The position numbers were made by a program, and so were the translations under genes. This document shows, piece by piece, positions 8,849 through 17,210 of a DNA stretch of 64,000 nt (its first letter is position 1; the number at the start of each line of letters is the position of its first letter). Below the pieces are notes generated by a model. The model ran no database searches. It saw nothing but the letters and a program-made list of their open reading frames with translations, and was not told the DNA's origin. The stretch is taken from positions 4,967,575-5,031,574 of the forward strand of contig NZ_JAINUL010000001.1 in assembly GCF_020639365.1 (NCBI RefSeq). Direction: 5' to 3'. The DNA is from Streptomyces flavotricini (GTDB lineage: Bacteria; Actinomycetota; Actinomycetes; Streptomycetales; Streptomycetaceae).

Positions 8849-10789
8849 ATGACTCAGCAGCCCATCACCTCCCTCCTCGTCGCCAACCGCGGCGAGATCG
8901 CGGTACGGATCTTCCGTACCGCCCGCGCCCTCGGCCTGGACACCGTCGCCGTCCATTCCGACCCCGATGCCGACTCCCTGCACGTACGGGAGGCCGACGC
9001 GGCCGTGCGCCTGCCCGGCGCCGCACCCGCCGACACCTACCTGCGCGGCGACCTCGTCATCAAGGCCGCCCTGGCCGCGGGCGCGGACGCCGTCCACCCC
9101 GGCTACGGGTTCCTCTCCGAGAACGCCGGCTTCGCCCGCGAGGTCGCCGCCGCCGGACTCGCCTGGATCGGTCCCCCGCCCGAGGCCATCGAGGCCATGG
9201 CCTCCAAGACCCGGGCCAAGGAGCTGATGCGCGCCGCCGGGGTCCCGCTCCTGGACCCCGTCGACCCGGCGGCCGCCACCCCCGCCGACCTCCCCCTCCT
9301 GCTCAAGGCCGCCGCGGGCGGCGGCGGGCGCGGCATGCGCGTCGTACGGGACCTCGGCACCCTGAAGGAGTCCCTCGACGCGGCCGCCGCGGAAGCGGCC
9401 TCCGCCTTCGGTGACGGCGAGGTCTTCGCCGAGCCCTACGTCGAGCGCGGCCGCCACGTCGAGGTCCAGATCCTCGCCGACTCCCACGGCACCGTCTGGG
9501 CCCTCGGCACCCGTGACTGCTCCCTCCAGCGGCGCCACCAGAAGGTCATCGAGGAGGCCCCTGCGCCCGCTCTGCCGGACAGTCTGCGCGAGAGCCTCCA
9601 CGCGGCCGCCGTGGCCGCCGCCCGCGCGGTCTCCTACCAGGGCGCGGGCACCGTCGAGTTCCTCGTCGCCGCCGACGGGCGCCCGTACTTCCTGGAGATG
9701 AACACCCGCCTCCAGGTGGAACACCCCGTCACCGAGGCCGTCTTCGGGCTCGACCTCGTCGCCCTGCAACTGCGCATCGCCGAGGGCGCGGCCCTGCCGC
9801 TGACGCCCCCCGAGCCCGCCGGGCACGCCGTCGAGGCCCGCCTGTACGCCGAGGACCCCGCCCGGGACTGGCGTCCCCAGACCGGCGTCCTGCACACCCT
9901 CGCCGTCCCCGGCAACGTCCGCGTGGACACCGGCTTCGCGGACGGGGACACCGTCGGCATCCACTACGACCCGATGCTCGCCAAGGTCGTCGCCCACGCC
10001 CCGACCCGGGCCGAGGCCGTCCGCGCCCTCGCCCACGCCCTGGCCGGAGCCCGCATCCACGGGCTCACCACCAACCGCGAGCTCCTCGTACGCTCTCTGC
10101 GGCACCCGGAGTTCGCCGCCGGGCAGCCCGACACCGGGTTCTACGAGCGGCACCTCGCCGCCCTCACCGAGCCCGCCCCGGACACCGCCGACCGCACCGC
10201 GCTGGCCGCCCTCGCCGGGGCGCTCGCCGAGGCGGCCCCCGCGCCGGGTGCACCGCTGGCCCTCAGGCTCGGCGGCTGGCGCAACCTCCGCTCCCAGCCG
10301 CGGACCCGCCGCTACAGCGTGGACGGCACCGAGCACGAGGTCCGGTACGGCCCCGTGGACCCGGGGGACCACCCCGGTGTTCGCGTCCTGTCGGCCGAGC
10401 GGCACCTGGTCGTCCTCGAAGTCGGCGGGGTCCGGCGGCAGTTCCACGTGAAACAAAATTCGAACACGTCGGAGGTGTACGTGGACTCGTCCTTCACCGG
10501 CGCGCACACGCTCACCCCCGTACCCCGGTTCGCCGATCCCCAGGACCGCACCGAACCCGGCTCCCTGCTCGCCCCCATGCCCGGCACCGTCGTCCGCGTC
10601 GCCGAGGGCCTGGCCCCGGGTGCCGCCGTCACCGCCGGGCAGCCCCTGCTCTGGCTGGAGGCCATGAAGATGGAGCACCGCATCGTCTCGCCCGCCTCCG
10701 GCACGCTCACCGCGCTCCACGCCACCCTCGGCCGACAGGTCGAGTTCGGCGCCCTGCTCGCCGTAGTCCAGGAGGAATCGCCAGCATGA
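8849..10789 (+). CDS. Acyl-CoA carboxylase biotin carboxylase / BCCP (alpha) subunit
   Basis: This 646-residue alpha chain carries a biotin carboxylase domain (LLVANRGEIAVRIFRTAR at the start, ATP-grasp loop KAAAGGGGRGMR near 150, EMNTRLQVEHPVTE near 285) and a C-terminal biotinyl domain with EAMKMEHR, the biotin lysine at about residue 606. The middle BT linker lies at about 450-560. It carboxylates biotin with ATP and bicarbonate for the subunit encoded upstream. Within the linker region an AT-rich patch (codons gtg aaa caa aat) coincides with a near-perfect ParB box at 10441-10454. Start: ATG 8849, eight bases after the previous stop. Confidence 0.92.
   Translation: MTQQPITSLLVANRGEIAVRIFRTARALGLDTVAVHSDPDADSLHVREADAAVRLPGAAPADTYLRGDLVIKAALAAGADAVHPGYGFLSENAGFAREVAAAGLAWIGPPPEAIEAMASKTRAKELMRAAGVPLLDPVDPAAATPADLPLLLKAAAGGGGRGMRVVRDLGTLKESLDAAAAEAASAFGDGEVFAEPYVERGRHVEVQILADSHGTVWALGTRDCSLQRRHQKVIEEAPAPALPDSLRESLHAAAVAAARAVSYQGAGTVEFLVAADGRPYFLEMNTRLQVEHPVTEAVFGLDLVALQLRIAEGAALPLTPPEPAGHAVEARLYAEDPARDWRPQTGVLHTLAVPGNVRVDTGFADGDTVGIHYDPMLAKVVAHAPTRAEAVRALAHALAGARIHGLTTNRELLVRSLRHPEFAAGQPDTGFYERHLAALTEPAPDTADRTALAALAGALAEAAPAPGAPLALRLGGWRNLRSQPRTRRYSVDGTEHEVRYGPVDPGDHPGVRVLSAERHLVVLEVGGVRRQFHVKQNSNTSEVYVDSSFTGAHTLTPVPRFADPQDRTEPGSLLAPMPGTVVRVAEGLAPGAAVTAGQPLLWLEAMKMEHRIVSPASGTLTALHATLGRQVEFGALLAVVQEESPA
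10441..10454. promoter_or_regulatory. Candidate parS (ParB-binding) site inside the biotin carboxylase gene
   Basis: GTTCCACGTGAAAC matches the 14-base bacterial parS GTTTCACGTGAAAC at 13 positions. Streptomyces chromosomes carry many intragenic parS copies on both sides of oriC. The site forces codons AAA-CAA-AAT that are rare in this genome, which suggests the DNA site rather than the peptide is under selection. Confidence 0.55.
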
Positions 10790-11958
10790 GCCCCGCCACC
10801 AGCACCACCGTCGAGACCGAGGAACACCGGGCGCTGCGCGCCGCCGTCGCCGCGCTCGGGCAGCGCTACGGACGCGAGTACCTCGCCCGCGTCGCCCGTG
10901 AGGGCGGCCACCCCGACGAGCTGTGGGCGGACGCCGCCAAGCTCGGCTACCTCGGAGTCAGCCTGCCCGAGGAGTACGGCGGCGGGGGCGGCGGCATCGC
11001 CGAACTCTCCATCGTCCTGGAGGAACTGGGCGCCGCGGGCTGCCCGCTGCTGATGATGGTCGTCTCACCCGCCATCTGCGGCACGGTCATCTCCCGCTTC
11101 GGCACCGAGGCCCAGAAGCGGGCCTGGCTGCCCGGCCTCGCCGACGGCAGCCGCACCATGGCCTTCGGCATCACCGAACCCGACGCCGGCTCCAACTCGC
11201 ACCGCATCACCACCACCGCCCGCCGCGACGGCGACGAGTGGGTGCTGACCGGGCGCAAGGTCTTCATCTCCGGCGTGGACATCGCCGACGCCACTCTCAT
11301 CGTCGGTCGCACCGAGGACGCACGGACGGGGAGCCTCAAGCCCTGCCTGTTCATCGTGGACCGCGACACCCCCGGCTTCTCCCGCTCCGTCATCGACATG
11401 GAACTCCAGGCGGCGGAGAAGCAGTTCGAACTGGTCCTGGACGAGGTACGGCTGCCCGCCGAAGCCCTCGTCGGCGACGAGGACGCGGGGCTGCTCCAGC
11501 TGTTCGCCGGTCTCAACCCCGAGCGCATCATGACCGCTGCCTTCGCCATCGGGATGGGCCGCCACGCCCTCGCCAAGGCCGTCGACTACGCCAAGACCCG
11601 CAAGGTCTGGAAGGAGGCGATCGGCGCCCACCAGGCCATCGCCCACCCCCTCGCCGCGGCCCACATCGACCTCGAACTCGCCCGCCTGATGATGCAGAAG
11701 GCGGCCCACCTGTACGACGCGGGGGACGACATGGGCGCCGGCGAGGCCGCGAACATGGCCAAGTACGCTGCCGCCGAGGCCTGCGTGAAGGCCGTGGACC
11801 AGGCCGTCCACACCCTGGGCGGCAACGGCCTCACCCGCGAATACGGGCTGGCCTCCCTCATCACGGCCTCCCGGGTCTCCCGCATCGCCCCCGTCAGCCG
11901 CGAGATGATCCTGAACTTCGTCTCGCACCAGACCCTGGGCCTGCCCAAGTCGTACTAG
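10786..11958 (+). CDS. Acyl-CoA dehydrogenase
   Basis: The 390-residue protein has the usual ACAD layout: an N-terminal helical domain (YLGVSLPEEYGGGGGGIAEL), the FAD/substrate loop MAFGITEPDAGSN near residues 125-137, a beta domain with GRKVFISGVDIADA, and a C-terminal helical bundle with MMQKAAHLYDAG and QAVHTLGGNGLTREYGL. It introduces the alpha,beta double bond of an acyl-CoA, passing electrons to ETF. In this operon it should act just before the carboxylase (isovaleryl- or citronellyl-type substrate) or after it. ATG 10786 overlaps the biotin carboxylase stop (ATGA). Confidence 0.9.
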   Translation: MSPATSTTVETEEHRALRAAVAALGQRYGREYLARVAREGGHPDELWADAAKLGYLGVSLPEEYGGGGGGIAELSIVLEELGAAGCPLLMMVVSPAICGTVISRFGTEAQKRAWLPGLADGSRTMAFGITEPDAGSNSHRITTTARRDGDEWVLTGRKVFISGVDIADATLIVGRTEDARTGSLKPCLFIVDRDTPGFSRSVIDMELQAAEKQFELVLDEVRLPAEALVGDEDAGLLQLFAGLNPERIMTAAFAIGMGRHALAKAVDYAKTRKVWKEAIGAHQAIAHPLAAAHIDLELARLMMQKAAHLYDAGDDMGAGEAANMAKYAAAEACVKAVDQAVHTLGGNGLTREYGLASLITASRVSRIAPVSREMILNFVSHQTLGLPKSY

Positions 11959-12049
11959 GGGACGCCCCGGCGGCCCCCGTCCTGGCGGGGGCCGCCGGGG
12001 GCGGCACCGCACGATCCGCACCACCCGCACAACCTCCGGAGGACATGGC

Positions 12050-12787
12050 ATGACCCGCCCCGTCGGCGCCGCGCGAGCGCACGGCATCACCACCCTCACG
12101 CTCGACTCCCCGGCCAACCGCAACGCGCTCTCCGAGGACCTCGTCGGTGAGCTGCGCGCGGCCCTCGCCGCGGCGGCGGCGGACCCCGGGGCCCGGGCCA
12201 TCGTCCTCACCCACACCGGCAACACCTTCTGCGCCGGCGCCGACCTGAAGTCCCCCTGCGACCCCGCCGACTTCCTCGCCCTGCTCCGCGAGATCGCCCA
12301 GCTGGACAAGCCGGTCGTGGCCCGCGTCACCGGACACGTACGGGCCGGCGGCCTCGGCCTCCTCGGCGTCTGCGACATCGCCGCCGCCGGGCCCGCCTCC
12401 ACGTACGCCTTCACCGAGACCCACCTGGGCGTGGTCCCGGCCGTGATCTCCGCGCCGCTGCTCCCGCGCCTGGACCCGCGCGCGGCGGCCCGCTACTTCC
12501 TCACCGCCGAGGCCTTCGACGCGGCCGAGGCCGCCCGGATCGGCCTGCTCACCCTGCACGGCGAGGACGTGGACCAGGCCCTCGCCCCCGTGCTCGCGGG
12601 CCTGCGCAAGGCGGGCCCGGAGGCCCTCGCCGCCACCAAGGAGCTGCTCACCGCCCCGGTACGGGCGGTGCTCGCGGCGGACGGCGCCGCGCTCACGGAG
12701 CTGTCGGCGCACCACTTCGGCTCCGCCGAGGCCCGCGAGGGCATCACCGCCCGCTTCGAACGCCGGGACCCGTCATGGGCCCTGTGA
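12050..12787 (+). CDS. Enoyl-CoA hydratase/isomerase family protein
   Basis: This 245-residue crotonase-fold protein has the CoA-binding start TLDSPANRNALSEDLV, the oxyanion stretch GNTFCAGADLKSP (about residues 58-70), and VTGHVRAGGLGLLGVCDIAAA (about 94-115). It most likely hydrates the unsaturated product of the upstream carboxylase, as LiuC or AtuE do. One catalytic Glu equivalent falls in the region TETHLGVVPAVISAPL. A GGAGG box 7 bases before ATG 12050 supports the start, and 91 bases separate it from the dehydrogenase. It overlaps the TetR gene by 13 bases. Confidence 0.87.
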   Translation: MTRPVGAARAHGITTLTLDSPANRNALSEDLVGELRAALAAAAADPGARAIVLTHTGNTFCAGADLKSPCDPADFLALLREIAQLDKPVVARVTGHVRAGGLGLLGVCDIAAAGPASTYAFTETHLGVVPAVISAPLLPRLDPRAAARYFLTAEAFDAAEAARIGLLTLHGEDVDQALAPVLAGLRKAGPEALAATKELLTAPVRAVLAADGAALTELSAHHFGSAEAREGITARFERRDPSWAL

Positions 12788-13410
12788 CCGACACACGCTC
12801 CACCGAGGACGACCGGACCGGACCCGATGCCCCGTCCGGCCCCAAGCAGGCCCGCAGCCGCGTCACCCGCCGCCACCTGCTGGAGGCGGCCGTCGCCTGC
12901 CTCGCCGAACAGGGCTGGGCAGGCTCCACCGTCGCGGTCGTCGCCGAACGTGCCGGGGTCTCGCGGGGCGCGGCCCAGTACCACTTCCCGACGCGCGAGG
13001 ACCTGTTCACCGCCGCCGTCGCGTACGTCTCCGAGGAGCGCTCCGCCGCCCTGCGCGACCTCTTCCAGGCCGGACCCGCCGCCCGCCCCGCCGTGGTCGA
13101 AGCCATCGTCGACCTCTACACCGGAGCCCTCTTCCGCGCCGCCCTCCAGCTGTGGGTCGCCGCCTCCAACGAGGAGCAGCTGCGCCCCCAGGTCACCGAA
13201 CTGGAGGCCCGTGTGGGCCGCGAGACCCACCGCATCGCCGTGGAACTCCTCGGCGCGGACGAGTCCGTGCCCGGCGTGCGCGAGACCGTGCAGGGCCTCC
13301 TCGACATGGCCCGCGGCCTCGGCCTGGCCAACGTCCTCACCGACGACACGGCCCGCCGGGCCCGCGTGGTCGCCCAGTGGTCCCGGATCCTGGACGCCGC
13401 CCTCGGCTGA
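12775..13410 (+). CDS. TetR-family transcriptional regulator
   Basis: The 211-residue protein has an N-terminal TetR helix-turn-helix (STVAVVAERAGVSRGAAQYHFPTREDLF, about residues 42-70) and an all-helical ligand domain. Because it ends the carboxylase operon, it is probably the operon's own acyl-CoA-responsive repressor, with the CAAGC-GT-GCTTG repeat at 4607 as candidate operator. An alternative GTG start at 12784 would avoid most of the overlap with the hydratase gene. It is a less likely candidate for the TGACGnnnCGTCA sites far downstream, since no such site is near it. Confidence 0.88.
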   Translation: MGPVTDTRSTEDDRTGPDAPSGPKQARSRVTRRHLLEAAVACLAEQGWAGSTVAVVAERAGVSRGAAQYHFPTREDLFTAAVAYVSEERSAALRDLFQAGPAARPAVVEAIVDLYTGALFRAALQLWVAASNEEQLRPQVTELEARVGRETHRIAVELLGADESVPGVRETVQGLLDMARGLGLANVLTDDTARRARVVAQWSRILDAALG

Positions 13411-13440
13411 GGCCGGCCGGCGGCGGAGCCGCGTACGCCG

Positions 13441-13480
13441 AGGGCGCCGCACCCCGTGCTTCCACGGGACGCGGCGCCCT
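13441..13480. terminator. Bidirectional terminator hairpin
   Basis: Arms 13441-13450 and 13471-13480 are perfect complements, and the stem continues inside with 13453-13458 against 13463-13468 around a CTTC loop. It sits between the convergent TetR and citrate synthase genes. Confidence 0.8.
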
Positions 13481-13486
13481 GACCGC

Positions 13487-13513
13487 CGTACGAGGCGTAC
13501 GAGGCGTACGAGG
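13487..13513. repeat. Three tandem copies of CGTACGAGG
   Basis: A perfect 9-base unit repeats three times immediately outside the citrate synthase stop codon. It is non-coding and probably arose by slippage. Confidence 0.8.
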
Positions 13514-13519
13514 AGCGGC

Positions 13520-14626
13520 TCAGGCCGTGTCGGCGATGTCCGCGTAGCCCTCGATCTCGCGCGGGTCGCGCCGTCCGGGGCCGATGTAGCGCGCCGACGG
13601 CCGCACCAGGCGGCCCGTGCGCTTCTGCTCCAGGATGTGCGCCGACCAGCCGGCGGTCCGGGCACAGGTGAACATCGAGGTGAACATGTGCGCCGGAACC
13701 TCCGCGAAGTCCAGCATGATCGCGGCCCAGAACTCCACGTTCGTCGCGAGCACCCGGTCGGGGCGGCGCGCGTGCAGCTCCTCCAGCGCGGCCTTCTCCA
13801 GCGCGGCGGCCACCTCGTAGCGCGGCGCGTCCAGCTCCTTGGCCGTACGCCGCAGCACGCGGGCGCGCGGGTCCTCGGCCCGGTACACGCGGTGCCCGAA
13901 GCCCATCAGCCGCTCGCCCTTGTCCAGGGCCTTCTTCACGTACGCCACGGCGTCGCCGGTGCGCTCGATCTCCTCGATCATGCCGAGGACGCGGGACGGC
14001 GCACCGCCGTGCAGCGGCCCGGACATGGCGCCGACGGCGCCGGAGAGGGCCGCGGCCACGTCCGCGCCGGTCGAGGCGATCACGCGCGCGGTGAACGTCG
14101 AGGCGTTCATGCCGTGCTCGGCGGCCGAGGTCCAGTACGCGTCGACGGCCTTGACGTGCTTGGGGTCCGGCTCGCCCCGCCAGCGGATCATGAACCGCTC
14201 GACGACGGACTCGGCCTTGTCGATCTCGCTCTGCGGAACCATCGGCCGGCCCTGCCCGCGCGCGGACTGCGCGACGTACGACAGCGCCATCACGGCGGCG
14301 CGCGCGAGGTTGTCGCGGGCGGTCTTCTCGTCGATGTCGAGCAGGGGCTTCAGGCCCCACACGGGGGCGAGCATGGCCAGGGCGGACTGCACGTCGACGC
14401 GGATGTCGCCGGAGTGCACCGGGATCGGGAAGGGCTCGGCGGCGGGCAGGCCGGGGTTGAACGCCCCGTCGACCAGCAGGCCCCAGACGTTGCCGAAGGA
14501 GACGTGCCCGACGAGATCCTCGATGTCGACCCCGCGGTAGCGGAGCGATCCGCCTTCCTTGTCCGGTTCGGCGATCTCGGTCTCGAACGCGACGACCCCT
14601 TCGAGCCCGGGTACGAAGTCGGACAT
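13520..14626 (-). CDS. Citrate synthase 2
   Basis: This 368-residue protein belongs to the short citrate synthase group: LRYRGVDIEDLVGHVSF near the start, HGGAPSRV with the active-site His (about 220), FGHRVYRAEDPRARVL (about 265) with the oxaloacetate-binding His and Arg, and NVEFWAAIMLDFAEVP (about 320) with the catalytic Asp region. It condenses acetyl-CoA with oxaloacetate in the cytoplasm; streptomycetes carry several paralogues and this one may prefer another acyl-CoA such as propionyl-CoA. It is transcribed away from pdxH with about 200 bases between them. Confidence 0.9.
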   Translation of the reverse strand: MSDFVPGLEGVVAFETEIAEPDKEGGSLRYRGVDIEDLVGHVSFGNVWGLLVDGAFNPGLPAAEPFPIPVHSGDIRVDVQSALAMLAPVWGLKPLLDIDEKTARDNLARAAVMALSYVAQSARGQGRPMVPQSEIDKAESVVERFMIRWRGEPDPKHVKAVDAYWTSAAEHGMNASTFTARVIASTGADVAAALSGAVGAMSGPLHGGAPSRVLGMIEEIERTGDAVAYVKKALDKGERLMGFGHRVYRAEDPRARVLRRTAKELDAPRYEVAAALEKAALEELHARRPDRVLATNVEFWAAIMLDFAEVPAHMFTSMFTCARTAGWSAHILEQKRTGRLVRPSARYIGPGRRDPREIEGYADIADTA

Positions 14627-14826
14627 CAGGCGGCTCCTCAGATAGTGCGAACACGCGCGGCTCCCGGCGTGACTCGCGGTCCGGCGCGGTCATCCCCGTT
14701 GATGCCCGGCACGGCCGTCGGTCACCCGCGTGGGGACCTCCGGACCGGCCCCAAGATTTTGGCTGTTACGGATGGCAGGCGGAAGCGTGACATACGGCAC
14801 ACTGCCGCGAGCACTCCTGCGGCAGG

Positions 14827-15489
14827 ATGGCACGCGTGACCGACCAGGACATTGACCCCGCCACGATGCGCAAGCAGTACCGCTCGGAGATCGTCCACGA
14901 GGACGGCCTCGCCGAGGACCCCATGCGGCAGTTCGCCGAGTGGTTCCAGCAGGCCGCCGACTCGCACCTCTTCGAACCCAACGCGATGGTGGTCTCGACC
15001 GCAACCCCCGACGGCCGCCCAAGTTCCCGCACGGTGCTGCTGAAGCAGTTCGACGAGCGGGGATTCGTCTTCTACACCAACTACGGATCCCGCAAGGGCC
15101 GCGAGATCGACGCCAACCGACACGTCGCGCTGCTCTTCCCCTGGCACCCCATCTCCCGCCAGGTCATCGTCACCGGCACGGCCTCGCGGATCGGCCGCGA
15201 CGAGACGGCCGCGTACTTCCGCTCCCGCCCGCACGGCTCGCAGCTGGGCGCCTGGGCGAGTGAGCAGTCCCGGGTGATCGCCTCCCGCGCCGAGCTCGAC
15301 CGCCGCTACGCGGAGCTCGCGGAGCGCTACCCCGAGGGCGAGCAGGTCCCCGTCCCGCCCGAGTGGGGCGGCATCCGGGTCGTCCCCGACGGGATCGAGT
15401 TCTGGCAGGGGCACGAGAACCGCCTCCACGACCGGCTGCGCTACGTCCTGGAGGACGGGAAGTGGCACCTGGAGCGCCTCTGCCCGTAG
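14827..15489 (+). CDS. pdxH: Pyridoxine/pyridoxamine 5'-phosphate oxidase
   Basis: The 220-residue product matches PdxH over its length: MRKQYRSEIVHEDGLAEDPM at the N terminus, ATPDGRPSSRTVLLKQFDERGFVFYTNY with FMN-contact residues (about 55-85), and the diagnostic C-terminal RLHDRLRYVLEDGKWHLERLCP. It oxidises pyridoxine or pyridoxamine phosphate to PLP with FMN and oxygen. ATG 14827 and GTG 14836 are both possible starts. A large hairpin structure begins 32 bases after its stop codon. Confidence 0.95.
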   Translation: MARVTDQDIDPATMRKQYRSEIVHEDGLAEDPMRQFAEWFQQAADSHLFEPNAMVVSTATPDGRPSSRTVLLKQFDERGFVFYTNYGSRKGREIDANRHVALLFPWHPISRQVIVTGTASRIGRDETAAYFRSRPHGSQLGAWASEQSRVIASRAELDRRYAELAERYPEGEQVPVPPEWGGIRVVPDGIEFWQGHENRLHDRLRYVLEDGKWHLERLCP

Positions 15490-15865
15490 CGGCCGCCGTC
15501 ACCCGCGCACACACGCAGACGACCCGCGAGCTCGGGTTTCTCTCCTGCAGTGAGAGAAGCCGGCCGGACGTACCGGCGAGCTCGCGGGTCGGGTGACTGC
15601 TTGGGATTGGCGCCTGGCTACCCGCCGGGCACCGCACTGGGTGCGTGCGACGACGGGCCCTTAGCCCGCAGCCACCTCACGCGTCCGGTTTCCGTACATT
15701 TCGGGAACCACCTCCCTTCTCGTGTACGGCAGAGCCTAGAACCGCTCCCCGGGGTCCTCAAGTGATTTATTTCGGGGCGATTCGGGGAATGCGGTGTGGG
15801 CTGCGTCACGTTCCAGTTGAATGATCCGACGTGCCGCACACGCGAACACCTGCAGGGGGTGCCAG
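15490..15865. other. Structured intergenic region / long 5' leader before the PAS gene
   Basis: This 376-base gap contains a branched inverted-repeat structure (15521-15590), a small hairpin CGGGC-CCTTA-GCCCG (15654-15668), a 7-base inverted repeat CCGTACA / TGTACGG (15692-15698, 15723-15729), and a relatively AT-rich patch ending in the GCAGGGGG ribosome binding site at about 15852. No gene is seen in it. Confidence 0.6.
15521..15590 (+). ncRNA. Three-way-junction-like RNA structure downstream of pdxH
   Basis: The outer stem pairs 15521-15534 with 15577-15590 over 14 perfect base pairs. It encloses two hairpins: TTCTCTC/GAGAGAA (15538-15544 with 15552-15558) and GCCGG-ACGTA-CCGGC (15563-15577, sharing its last base with the outer stem). 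There is no T-run after it. It could end pdxH transcription or be a cis-acting leader element of the PAS gene; I cannot match it to a known riboswitch. Confidence 0.45.
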
Positions 15866-17197
15866 GTGAGTGCTTCCGGACGTAGTGAGACCACCGACGA
15901 TCTGCTCGCAGCGCTGCTCGACGGGATGGACGCGGCCTTGTGCGCGTTCGACTCGGACGGCGTGATCACGCACTGGAACCGCGAGGCCGAGCGGATCCTC
16001 GGCTGGAGCGCCGCCGAGGCGGTCGGGCGCAAGGGCTTCGCCGGGTGGGCCGTGCGCGCCGCCGACGCGCAGGACGTGGAGGAGCGGCTCATGTCCGCCC
16101 AGGACGTACCCGGGCGGCAGGTGCACGAGTTCGCGCTGCTGACCAAGGAGGGCGGACGGGTCCTCGTACGGACCCAGTCCGCCGGGGTGCCCGGGGCGGA
16201 CGGGAAGCCCGCCGGGGTGTACTGCGCCTTCAGCGAGGTGCACGCCCAGATCGACCTGGAGCGGTCCATCGCGTTGAGCGAGGCGCTGATGGACGACGCC
16301 TCGTGGGGTGTCGTCCTCGTCGACGTGGACCTGCGGCCCGCCGTGGTCAACGCGCACGCCGCCCGCGCCTTCGGCTCGGGGCGCACCGCACTGCTCGGCC
16401 GGCCGCTGGGGGAGCTGCTGGCCCAGGGTGTCGAGGAGCTGGAGGGGGCCCTGCAGCACGTGCTCGCCGAAGGGTCGCCGCCCGCGCCCACGGAGCTGTG
16501 GGTGTCGGTCCGCACGCCGGAGGGGGTACGGCGGCGGTGCTGGCGGTCGGGGTTCCTGCGCCTGGGCTCGCCGCTGGCGGAGGAGCCGGTGCCGCTCGGA
16601 GTCGGCTGGCTGTTCCAGGACATCACCGAGGCCCGGCAGGCCGCGCTGGACACGGCGCAGCTGCGGTTCCGCGCCGGCCAGCTGCACCGCTCGGGCCGGG
16701 CGGCCGCCGAGTGCGAGGACCCGGCCGAGGCGGCCGCCGTACGACTGGACTTCGCGCTCGCGGGCTTCGCCGAGCACGCGCTGCTCGACGTACTGGAGCA
16801 GTCGGCCGACCCTGACCGGCGCCGGCTGGTACGGATGGCGGCGTCGCCGCCGCTGCTGCCGGGGGCGGAGGCGATCCCGGCCCACTACGCGCCCGGGCAC
16901 CCCGCGCTCCAGGCGCTGGACCGGATCGGCTCGGTCCGTACGAGCGCCCCGCGCGGGGAGGCGGCCGGGAGCTGGGCGCGCGAGCGGCAGTGGCCCGAGG
17001 ACGCGGCGCACGTGCTGTGCACGGTGCTGCGCAGCCGCGGGCGGACCGTGGGGGCGCTGACCTTCGTACGGGCCGCTTCGCGGGCGCCCTTCGAGCAGGC
17101 GGACGCGGCGTACGCGGAGGAGGTGGCGGCCCGGGTGGCGGCCGACCTCGACCTGGCGTCCCGGCCGCGGCCGGGACGGGAAGAGGACGCCCGCTGA
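15866..17197 (+). CDS. PAS/PAS/GAF sensor protein without an output domain
   Basis: The 443-residue protein starts at GTG 15866, seven bases after GCAGGGGG. A first PAS domain spans about residues 15-125 (ALCAFDSDGVITHWNREAERILGW), a second about 130-240 (GVVLVDVDLRPAVVNAHAARAFG), and the C-terminal 170 residues look like a GAF domain (VLRSRGRTVGALTFVRA). In streptomycetes this arrangement usually precedes a SpoIIE-type PP2C phosphatase, but here the chain stops, so it probably signals through a partner. It converges with the SIS gene 13 bases away. Confidence 0.75.
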   Translation: MSASGRSETTDDLLAALLDGMDAALCAFDSDGVITHWNREAERILGWSAAEAVGRKGFAGWAVRAADAQDVEERLMSAQDVPGRQVHEFALLTKEGGRVLVRTQSAGVPGADGKPAGVYCAFSEVHAQIDLERSIALSEALMDDASWGVVLVDVDLRPAVVNAHAARAFGSGRTALLGRPLGELLAQGVEELEGALQHVLAEGSPPAPTELWVSVRTPEGVRRRCWRSGFLRLGSPLAEEPVPLGVGWLFQDITEARQAALDTAQLRFRAGQLHRSGRAAAECEDPAEAAAVRLDFALAGFAEHALLDVLEQSADPDRRRLVRMAASPPLLPGAEAIPAHYAPGHPALQALDRIGSVRTSAPRGEAAGSWARERQWPEDAAHVLCTVLRSRGRTVGALTFVRAASRAPFEQADAAYAEEVAARVAADLDLASRPRPGREEDAR

Positions 17198-17210
17198 GGT
17201 GTCCGGCGGC

